A model generated the notes under the pieces. That model saw only the letters and a program-made list of their open reading frames with translations, did not search any database and was not told the DNA's origin. This document shows positions 1 to 5,302 of a stretch of 7,381 nucleotides of DNA, one piece after another; position 1 is the first letter of the stretch; every line of letters begins with the position of its first letter. The translations under genes were made by a program, and so were the position numbers. Source of the stretch: Planctomycetota bacterium (GTDB lineage: Bacteria; Planctomycetota; Planctomycetia; Pirellulales; Pirellulaceae); contig JAHWKS010000251.1 in NCBI GenBank assembly GCA_019347795.1, forward strand, positions 1-7,381, read 5' to 3'.

Positions 1-267
1 CCCCGGCCGCCGCAAATCACGCACCACAAGATAGCGAACCGTGTCGTGCACCCGACGGTGGAGGGCGAGACGCCGGCGCATCGCTGGGCGATTCTTGACC
101 TCGCATATAACGCCACGCCAGCTGGTCCCGCTTACGAACGCGACACGCTGTTTCCCGTGGCGGAATTCATCGCCGGCATCATCGCCAAATACCTGCGTTG
201 GCATTGCCGCATACGCACCGACGACGGTTACCTTGTTACCGAAATCGATCCGCCGCGGGAATTCTGA
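1..267 (+). CDS. 3' end of an unrecognised protein gene (truncated by window edge)
   Basis: The frame is open from the first base to a TGA at 265-267, giving 88 visible C-terminal residues. Third codon positions are mostly G or C, as in the neighbouring genes, so this looks coding rather than chance. The visible part has a hydrophobic-aromatic stretch (A-E-F-I-A-G-I-I-A-K-Y-L-R-W) followed by a short charged tail ending P-P-R-E-F. There is no signal peptide, metal site or repeat in what is visible. A GTG at 46 could be an internal start, but the frame stays open upstream of it, so a truncated longer gene is more likely. I do not recognise the family and assign no function. The gene is followed by about 300 bp without a coding signal, so it probably ends its transcription unit. 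Confidence 0.55.
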   Translation, partial: PRPPQITHHKIANRVVHPTVEGETPAHRWAILDLAYNATPAGPAYERDTLFPVAEFIAGIIAKYLRWHCRIRTDDGYLVTEIDPPREF

Positions 268-349
268 GGCGTTTCTCGCGCGTGGAACTGGACTGGACGT
301 GGCGCGCGTGGGACTGCGCGTCGCTTGCCCCACCTGTCCCACCCTACGG

Positions 350-369
350 CGCTTCGCAAAAGCGAAGTG
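350..369. repeat. Perfect hairpin, AAAA loop, intergenic
   Basis: Positions 350-357 (CGCTTCGC) pair with 362-369 (GCGAAGTG) around an AAAA loop at 358-361, giving an 8-bp stem with one G-T pair. No T tract follows, so a simple intrinsic terminator is unlikely. It lies about 85 bp after the first gene, directly behind a C-rich stretch (CCCACCTGTCCCACCCTACGG). It may be a dispersed palindromic element or a 3'-end structure; the sequence alone does not decide. Confidence 0.4.
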
Positions 370-472
370 TCGCTGAGGCGCTCCGGAGGCATGTAAGGCG
401 CGAGCCAGGAGTGGGGCTACTGTGCTTCAGCTAAGCTAAGGATCGCTCAAGAAATAACCGTCGTTCGAGCTT

Positions 473-523
473 ACCCCGCCCCACCCGGCCGCTACCGCGT
501 CCGACCTCCCCCACAGGGGAGGC
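473..523. repeat. Probable dispersed intergenic repeat with hairpin
   Basis: The core is a perfect hairpin: CCTCCCC at 505-511, loop CACA, GGGGAGG at 516-522. On the opposite strand the stretch reads as a G-rich hairpin, then GTCGGACGCGGTAGCGGCCGG, then GGTGGGGCGGGG. From memory, this arrangement (a hairpin of the form GGGGAGG, then GGTCGG, then a GC core, then CCGGGTGGGG) recurs between genes in many GC-rich bacterial genomes. Only one copy is in the window, so repetition cannot be confirmed here. It ends about 46 bp upstream of the 569 start codon, so it could also lie in that gene's leader. Confidence 0.4.
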
Positions 524-568
524 GAAGGACATTAGTTTCTCGAACGTTCCTAACGAGATTTTTCGACC

Positions 569-2188
569 ATGCAAGCGAGTTCGCAATCACACACCGCTTC
601 CGGCTGGCGCCCACGATTCGGCATTGCCCATTTGGCCTTGAGCATCGCCCTATGTGCTCTGGTTCTGGCATTCGGTCGAGCTGTCGCGCGCTCATGGCTG
701 GCGCCGTTCCATCCGGAGCAGCTCGCCGTCGATGAAGAAGGGACGACCGTCGCCTGCGGCTTCGCCAACGGGACCGTCAAGCTTTGGCGCCGGCCGGTCG
801 GGCGAACCTTTTCTTTCCATGCGCCGAGCACGGAAGACCACGTCGAGTATGGCGGCACGGTGGCTGCCTTGAGGTTCGGGGACCAGGGCCGGCATTTGGT
901 GAGCGTCAGTTCCGGCGGCGCCGTAAAGGCCTGGGACGTGGAGTCGGAAGACCGGATTTCGACGTTTCAACTCGGCCATTTCCTCGCCTTCGAGCGCCCG
1001 CAGGCGGCGGCGATATCCCCCTCCGGCCGCCTTGTCGCCTCTCTGTCGGAGTCGCCTCAGTCCCGCTGGTATCTTCACGACGTCTTGGCAGGAACGCAGG
1101 TGGCCGCGTCGCAGCAGCAGGACGACGAGCCAACGGCGATCGCATTTTCACCCGACAGCGCGGTGCTGGCGGTCGGCTATCAGGCCGAGAGGATTGAATT
1201 GCTGGACGGCGAGCAAGGGACTCCGATTCGCACCCTTCCCACGGACGCCGCGCCGGCCGTCCTGGCAATTTCGCCGGACTCCCGGATGGTTGCCTTCGCC
1301 GATAGGTCCGACTCGAATCCCAAGGTCCGGATTGTCGATGCCGATACCGCCGGGCACGTCGCGGATCTGAAGCACGCATCGCTGAATTCCATCGTCGCCC
1401 TGGCCTTCTCTTCGGACGGAAGTACGCTCGCTGCTTGTGACGATGCGGGAAGGGTCATGATCTCCAACGTTGCTCGTCAAACGAGCGAACGGCTCCCGCT
1501 GGGCGCCGGGAGGCTCATGCACGTTTTCCCGGTGGTCCGGTCGCCGCGGCCCGCGGCGGTGACGTTCGGCGCCCAGCCGGACAAGCTGCTGACAGGCCAT
1601 TTCGGCCGCATCGTCCGATGGAGCGTTGCCAGCATGCAACGTGAGGAAGTGATCTGGAGCCGATTGAGGATGCAGGCGTTCCTGTTCGCCGCCGCCTTCA
1701 TCCTCTGGTGTTCGACCTGGGCCTTACTGATCCGCCGCCATGAGCAACCACGAACGCTGCCGGCCCCGAGTGAACTTGAGGCGCCACGGCAGGATGCGAC
1801 CGAGCCGCAAGCAGTCGAGGCGGCGCCCGTCGGCGCCGATCTCCGGCCGCCGTCCGCCGTCCGCGGCTGTTGGATCATGATGGCCGGGGGAGGAATCGTG
1901 GCCATCCTGGCTTCCATGGCGTGGATCTTCGAGATCGGCGGCTGGTGCATTTTTTTGCCGGGCCCTTATTACGGGATTCTGGTGGGAATGGCGGCGACGA
2001 TTCGCGGAGTCTCCCAATCTCGTCGCGGGCTGCATGCGGTTTGCTGGATGCAGACGAGCAATCTCGTGAACTGCGACATCGTCAACTTTGTGCTGGGCAT
2101 CATTTCCCGAAGCCTGCTTCAAACCCCCGCCGCACAACAGTATCTGGCGGGTCGTCCCAGCGCAGAACCGCGCCCTCCCCAGGAATGA
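569..2188 (+). CDS. Membrane-anchored WD40-like seven-bladed propeller protein with C-terminal membrane domain
   Basis: This 539-residue protein has a basic N-terminus and one membrane helix at about 17-40, acting as a signal anchor. Seven WD40-like blades follow, at roughly 51-75, 98-126, 146-172, 188-216, 229-260, 275-301 and 329-355. They show the usual A-x-S-P-D/S-x-x-x-V/L-A pattern and W-D, L-L-D, I-V-D, W-S blade ends (for example K-A-W-D at 120-123). A second membrane helix lies at about 368-388 and ends in R-R, followed by a Pro/Glu/Ala-rich linker (391-432). Further hydrophobic segments are at about 433-457 and 460-478, with a less certain one near 495-516. The positive-inside rule places the propeller outside the cytoplasm and the linker inside. 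The C-terminal block (N-x-x-N-C-D-I-V-N-F-V-L-G-I-I) resembles small Planctomycetes membrane proteins I recall. Such propellers usually bind partner proteins; no enzyme motif is present. The ATG at 569 lacks a clear Shine-Dalgarno site but gives a well-formed anchor helix. The partner and pathway are unknown. Confidence 0.85.
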   Translation: MQASSQSHTASGWRPRFGIAHLALSIALCALVLAFGRAVARSWLAPFHPEQLAVDEEGTTVACGFANGTVKLWRRPVGRTFSFHAPSTEDHVEYGGTVAALRFGDQGRHLVSVSSGGAVKAWDVESEDRISTFQLGHFLAFERPQAAAISPSGRLVASLSESPQSRWYLHDVLAGTQVAASQQQDDEPTAIAFSPDSAVLAVGYQAERIELLDGEQGTPIRTLPTDAAPAVLAISPDSRMVAFADRSDSNPKVRIVDADTAGHVADLKHASLNSIVALAFSSDGSTLAACDDAGRVMISNVARQTSERLPLGAGRLMHVFPVVRSPRPAAVTFGAQPDKLLTGHFGRIVRWSVASMQREEVIWSRLRMQAFLFAAAFILWCSTWALLIRRHEQPRTLPAPSELEAPRQDATEPQAVEAAPVGADLRPPSAVRGCWIMMAGGGIVAILASMAWIFEIGGWCIFLPGPYYGILVGMAATIRGVSQSRRGLHAVCWMQTSNLVNCDIVNFVLGIISRSLLQTPAAQQYLAGRPSAEPRPPQE

Positions 2189-2217
2189 GAAGTGAGGAGT
2201 GTTTTGAGCATGAACCG

Positions 2218-2352
2218 ATGGTCCCGCAGTCGGTCGAAGCCTACGCCGTCCGCGCCGCGTGGGAGAAGGTCCACGCCGAGAACCACGTCCGCGACGCCAT
2301 CTAAAATGGAATGGGCGCCGTCGCCGCGTTCGAGAAGTGGGGCGTGCTGTAG
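2218..2352 (+). pseudogene. Coding remnant with in-frame TAA; possible C-terminal tail of an RraA-like aldolase
   Basis: From the ATG at 2218, the frame reads 28 codons, of which all but one end in G or C. It then meets TAA at 2302-2304 and continues in the same frame with G-M-G-A-V-A-A-F-E-K-W-G-V-L to TAG at 2350-2352. The codon pattern carries across the stop, which is how a former gene end behaves. The pieces (V-P-Q near the start, A-W-E-K-V-H-A-E-N-H-V-R-D-A-I, then A-F-E-K-W-G-V-L) resemble, from memory, the end of RraA-family proteins (the 4-hydroxy-4-methyl-2-oxoglutarate aldolase / RNase E regulator fold). That family assignment is a guess. The N-terminal domain is absent: the preceding DNA is the end of the WD40 gene, whose stop lies 29 bp upstream. 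The remnant ends 10 bp before the stop of the convergent gene, a normal place for a gene end. A short expressed ORF of 28 residues is the less likely alternative. Confidence 0.45.
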
Positions 2353-2362
2353 CCGTCGCGCG

Positions 2363-4009
2363 TCAGATGCCGAGCGCTTCGATTACCGAATTCATGATGG
2401 AGGTGGAGGCGCCGTAAGGCTGGTCGAAGCTCCAGATGTTGCGCACCACGTCGATCATCAATATCCCGGAGAAGGCGATCATCAACGCCACGACCGCCAG
2501 GCTGCCGACCTGCCAGACGGAGTAGGGCGCCTCGGGCAACTCCTGCGTGGGGAACTGCGTCTGCGGCTGTCCCGCGGTCGCCAGGCCCGGCTGCGCCGCG
2601 GCCGGAGCGGGGGCGAAGCCCGCGTCGTCCTCTTCGGTGATGATGGCCTCGTCGCCGCCCAGCGCCGCGGCGCCCAACTGCGTCGGCGCGTCGGCGTCCA
2701 GCTCCTCCGTGTCCAGGGCGATCACCTGAGAGCCGCTGTCCGACTCATCCTCGATGGCGCCTTCCACCGGCGTCAGGTCGAAGTCCTCGTCCGACTTGAG
2801 CTGCGTCGCCGCATCCGGGTCGGCCAGGTCCTCGTCGAGCGAAACCACGTCTACGTCCTCGGGCAGCTCCAGCGAATCGACCGAAGAGCCGCCTTCCAGC
2901 TCCAGCGCGTCTTCGTCCTCGAGCATGAAGCCGCTCTCGCTGGCCGCCAGAGAGATGCCGCTGCCGTCGGCGCCCGCCAGATCGATTCCGCTGTCGCTGG
3001 GGCGGGTGAGATTGATGCCGCTGTCCCCGGAGAGAGCCACGTCCCCCTCCAACGCGCTCTCGTTGTCCAGCACCAGGTCGTCGTCGCCGCCGAGGTCGAG
3101 GGCGGAGCTGCTGGCGGAGACGTCGAGGTCCAGATCGTCGCCGGCGAACTCCAGGTCGCTGGCCTTGGCCTTTTTTTCGAGCTTGCCGGTATCGCCCGCC
3201 CCCACGTCCTCGGCGCCGGCCAGGAGGAGGTCCGACTCGCCGGCGCCGGCCATCACCTCGCCCCCGAGGTCGATGTCGCTGTCGCCGGAGGAAACCTCCA
3301 GGTCGCTCCCGCCCGTCTTTTCCAGATCGCTGTCGGTAGACTCGACATCGCCGGCCGAGGCGGCGGTTTCTTCCGCCAACGAGAGGTCGCTTTCTGCGGC
3401 CGCGGCGCGCGGCGTCTCGGCGGGCGCCGCCAGGTCCAAGTCGCTTCCTTGGGCGGCCGGCTTCGCTGCGGCGTCGTCGTCGGCCGCCAACCGCAGATCG
3501 CTATCCGTGGCTTTGGCCTGCGCTTGCGCCTGGGCGCCGGAGGCGAGCTTGAGATCGCTCTCTTCGGTCGCCAGCCGCAGGTCGCTGGGGCTCTCTGCCT
3601 CGCCCAAATTGCTGGCGAGCTTCAGGTCGCTGTCCCCCGCCGGCTCATCGTCCCCGATGACGGTGCTGGAGGGCGTTTGCGACTTGCCCAGCTCCTGTTC
3701 GCTGACGAGGATGGAGCTCGAGGGGCCTTCCTCCGTGGTTTCCTCTTCCACGTCGAACGCCTGAAACTCGATCGAGCCGCCGGAGGCATCCTCCGTGTCG
3801 GCCGTCGGTTCCTCGCCCTCCTCCGCCTGCGGCGTGAGAGCGATTCCGCGCTCATCGGCGACGCGCTCGATCTCCTCCATTTTGAACTTCCACGTCGAGC
3901 CGGTGCGAACGCCGGGGATATCCGAGCGCAACCGCATCTCGTTCAGTGCATCAGGAGAAACCTTCAATAACTTGGCGGCTTCTTCGAGTGGAAGGAGTTG
4001 CCCGGCCAT
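2363..4009 (-). CDS. Excisionase-type HTH protein with acidic S-D-L-x-L-A repeat region and C-terminal membrane helix
   Basis: This 548-residue protein has three parts. Residues about 4-57 form an excisionase/MerR-like helix-turn-helix (L-P-L-E-E-A-A-K-L-L-K-V-S-P, then G-S-T-W-K-F-K-M-E-E-I), the HTH_17 type, which normally binds DNA. Residues about 60-495 are strongly acidic and low in complexity. They carry an array of six-residue motifs: S-D-L-x-L-A or close variants start at 127, 142, 151, 170, 189, 207, 227, 235, 244, 259 and 284, and S-G-I-x-L-A variants start at 330, 340, 350 and 359. One membrane helix is at about 499-521, followed by a 27-residue tail. The DNA-binding end would be cytoplasmic, so the protein could tether DNA or a regulator to the membrane; this is inference. 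The ATG at 4007-4009 gives an HTH starting at the expected distance from the N-terminus, but no clear Shine-Dalgarno site precedes it. Long + strand frames across this gene arise from its repeats and are not genes. The gene converges with the remnant at 2218-2352. Confidence 0.85.
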   Translation of the reverse strand: MAGQLLPLEEAAKLLKVSPDALNEMRLRSDIPGVRTGSTWKFKMEEIERVADERGIALTPQAEEGEEPTADTEDASGGSIEFQAFDVEEETTEEGPSSSILVSEQELGKSQTPSSTVIGDDEPAGDSDLKLASNLGEAESPSDLRLATEESDLKLASGAQAQAQAKATDSDLRLAADDDAAAKPAAQGSDLDLAAPAETPRAAAAESDLSLAEETAASAGDVESTDSDLEKTGGSDLEVSSGDSDIDLGGEVMAGAGESDLLLAGAEDVGAGDTGKLEKKAKASDLEFAGDDLDLDVSASSSALDLGGDDDLVLDNESALEGDVALSGDSGINLTRPSDSGIDLAGADGSGISLAASESGFMLEDEDALELEGGSSVDSLELPEDVDVVSLDEDLADPDAATQLKSDEDFDLTPVEGAIEDESDSGSQVIALDTEELDADAPTQLGAAALGGDEAIITEEDDAGFAPAPAAAQPGLATAGQPQTQFPTQELPEAPYSVWQVGSLAVVALMIAFSGILMIDVVRNIWSFDQPYGASTSIMNSVIEALGI

Positions 4010-4303
4010 GATTTACCACAGTTAAAGTTGTCGGAATCGGGAAAGCATGCGCGGCCGCGACGAGTCGCCGCACCGTCGCCGAAAGATAAGCAAACGCGGC
4101 GACGCCGCCTCCCTGGGATACGTTCCGCGGGGGCGGAACTATTCCCGGCGCCGGCTGCAGCCGTTTACGTAACTTCAATCGCCGCGGGACACTTAGGGAA
4201 TTTTTCCCTATTTCCATTCTAAAAGACGCCGCGGACGATTCAAGCGCTGCCAGCGTGTAAACCTGAAGAAATCGCGCGACCGGCGATAGCGGCGATCCGT
4301 CCA
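4010..4303. other. Intergenic region between two minus-strand genes, rich in inverted repeats
   Basis: About 294 bp separate the metallopeptidase stop from the start of the HTH gene, both on the minus strand. That spacing argues for a separate promoter for the HTH gene. A frame crosses the region on the minus strand, but it overlaps both flanking genes and has no family resemblance, so I do not call it. The half nearest the peptidase holds AT-richer DNA (about 4194-4223), unusual for this window. I found no convincing -35/-10 pair and no intrinsic terminator for the peptidase gene. Confidence 0.5.
4122..4210. promoter_or_regulatory. Cluster of five inverted repeats upstream of the HTH gene
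   Basis: Five exact inverted repeats lie within 89 bp: GTTCCGC/GCGGAAC with a GGGG spacer (4122-4139); CCGGCGCCGG (4145-4154), overlapping CGGCTGCAGCCG (4152-4163); TTACGTAA (4165-4172); and TAGGGAA/TTCCCTA with a TTT spacer (4194-4210). They sit 113 to 201 bp before the start codon of the minus-strand HTH gene, where operators or leader structures would be. Short GC palindromes are expected by chance in such DNA. The AT-containing ones (4122-4139, 4165-4172, 4194-4210) are the better candidates. No bound regulator can be named, though the HTH protein itself is an obvious one to consider. Confidence 0.35.
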
Positions 4304-5029
4304 CTACAGACCAGGCATCGCCCAGGCGAGCCACTGTCCCTGCAGGTCGTCCAGGGTTTCGAACCCGTAGTGGGAGCGCGCCGCCCCGCCCCAGCCGCCG
4401 GTCATGCCGTCCTGGAGAAATCCGACGAACTTCTGCTTGCCCCCCATCGCGAGGAAGAACTGCGTGAGCGAGTACCCTTGCACGTAGAGCGTCTCGGCGT
4501 CGGCGGCGCTGTCTTCCGCGGCAAGCAACTCGGCCACGGGAAAGCCGCGACCGGCGAGCAAGATCGCCGAAAGTTGGCGCTCTTGTTGCACACGTTGCGT
4601 TTCGTGCTCCACAACGGTGGAGGCCCCTTCATCCGCCCACCGCGGCGCGGGGGTGCGGAAGTGCGACGCGAACACGGCATGCGTCATTTCATGCGGCAAC
4701 ACAGAATCGAGAATCCGCACTTGAGGACCTTGGAGGATCATCGACGCCACGTGCGTGCGCCCCGCCTCGACCCACACCCGCGTTCGTCCGTTGGGCGGCA
4801 TATTCGCCCCCGGCTTGACGGAGACGTGGCACGGCCGCTGCCAGGCTGGCAACTCTTTACCCAGCCAATCGATCGCCAGGCGCCGGCGCCAGGTTTCGGC
4901 GGAGTCCCCCACTTGCTGGGCCAAGGCCGGAGTCGGCGCCTGAACGACGAAGTTCGCCGTGCGATAATTCGCCCCCAGACATGCCAGAGCGGCCGCTGCG
5001 AGCGCACCGTGAGCCGGGATTTTCATCAT
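4304..5029 (-). CDS. Secreted zinc metallopeptidase-like protein (gluzincin, peptidase MA-like)
   Basis: This 241-residue protein has an N-terminal export signal (about 1-20, hydrophobic run A-L-A-A-A-A-L-A-C-L). Cys17 could mark a lipoprotein, but the lipobox is poor, with Ala at -3. The peptidase core carries H-E-M-T-H at 113-117 inside L-P-H-E-M-T-H-A-V-F-A and a downstream R-W-A-D-E-G-A at 130-136. By the gluzincin pattern, His113, His117 and Glu134 would bind zinc and Glu114 would be catalytic, so all expected active residues are present. The C-terminal half includes Y-V-Q-G-Y-S-L-T-Q-F-F and H-Y-G-F-E-T-L-D-D-L-Q, which I recall from a Planctomycetes family of this type. It probably acts in the periplasm or at the cell surface; the substrate is unknown. 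An AGGA motif sits 5 nt before the first of two adjacent ATGs (5027-5029 and 5024-5026). The gene is divergent from the PDZ gene at 5303. Confidence 0.78.
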   Translation of the reverse strand: MMKIPAHGALAAAALACLGANYRTANFVVQAPTPALAQQVGDSAETWRRRLAIDWLGKELPAWQRPCHVSVKPGANMPPNGRTRVWVEAGRTHVASMILQGPQVRILDSVLPHEMTHAVFASHFRTPAPRWADEGASTVVEHETQRVQQERQLSAILLAGRGFPVAELLAAEDSAADAETLYVQGYSLTQFFLAMGGKQKFVGFLQDGMTGGWGGAARSHYGFETLDDLQGQWLAWAMPGL

Positions 5030-5037
5030 GGAAATCC
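5017..5037 (-). promoter_or_regulatory. Inverted repeat enclosing the start codon of the metallopeptidase gene
   Basis: Positions 5017-5024 (GGATTTTC) and 5030-5037 (GGAAATCC) form an inverted repeat with a 5-nt loop that holds the first start codon (CAT at 5027-5029). In the minus-strand mRNA this gives six pairs, one C-A mismatch and a closing C-G pair. The AGGA ribosome site lies partly in the stem. This could limit translation initiation, but the stem is short and AU-rich, so the effect may be small. Confidence 0.25.
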
Positions 5038-5302
5038 TGGGCGAGCGTCGGGATGAATGTCAGCGTACTGGTGGCGGGTCGCCGCGATGGTCCTCGCCGC
5101 AGCGAATTTGCGAGCGGCCGCTTTCTTCCGCGCAGCCGCTCTGAGGCGGCGTCAACTGTAACTTCTCTGCGGCTGCTGATACAAGGCCGCTTTCGCTCCC
5201 GTCGTAGCGATTTATTCCGTCCTCCACGAAGGCAGGCGCGGTGTTTGCACGCCATTTTCCGCCGTTGTATCCCCACCAATTCCGAACGAAGGAGGCACGA
5301 CG
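5030..5302. other. Divergent intergenic region with a possible + strand promoter
   Basis: This 273-bp stretch separates the divergent peptidase and PDZ genes and should hold both promoters. The best + strand candidate is TTGCAC (5245-5250), a 17-nt spacer, then TATCCC (5268-5273), about 30 bp before the start codon. Each box matches only 3 of 6 consensus bases, so it is weak. On the minus strand TTGACG is present (5150-5155), but no -10 box follows at a usable distance. An inverted repeat GAGCGGC/GCCGCTC with a 16-nt loop lies at 5112-5141. No gene is seen. Confidence 0.4.
5289..5295 (+). promoter_or_regulatory. Strong ribosome binding site for the double-PDZ gene
   Basis: AAGGAGG is followed by a 7-nt spacer and the ATG at 5303. 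It is the only near-perfect Shine-Dalgarno site in the window, which fixes this start and suggests efficient translation. Confidence 0.85.

Larger units (their letters stand above)
268..568. other. Intergenic region with two hairpins, no gene seen
   Basis: No frame here has convincing codon structure or an initiation site. The stretch holds two perfect hairpins (350-369 and 505-522, listed separately), a short direct repeat GCTAAGCTAAGG near 434, and an 8-bp palindrome GAACGTTC at 542-549, about 20 bp before the next start codon. It must contain the promoter of the following gene, but I see no good -35/-10 pair. No intrinsic terminator with a T tract is evident for the gene to its left. Confidence 0.5.

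Noticed and set aside
2218..2352. Stop-codon read-through or special amino acid at the internal TAA
   Set aside because: TAA is not a known selenocysteine or pyrrolysine codon and no supporting structure is evident. A decayed gene end is simpler.
2754..3764. Second + strand frame, very Ser-rich, opposite the HTH gene
   Set aside because: The Ser/Arg richness is the complement of the S-D-L-x-L-A repeat codons, and no initiation site or domain is present.
2192..3970. Long + strand reading frame (592 codons) opposite the HTH gene
   Set aside because: It is antisense to a gene with a clear HTH and membrane helix. Its Arg/Gly/Val-rich translation mirrors the repeat-biased codons, and it has no recognisable domain.
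3951..4334. Minus-strand frame spanning the gap before the HTH gene
   Set aside because: It overlaps both neighbouring genes in other frames and shows no domain, signal peptide or ribosome site. The region is better explained as regulatory DNA.
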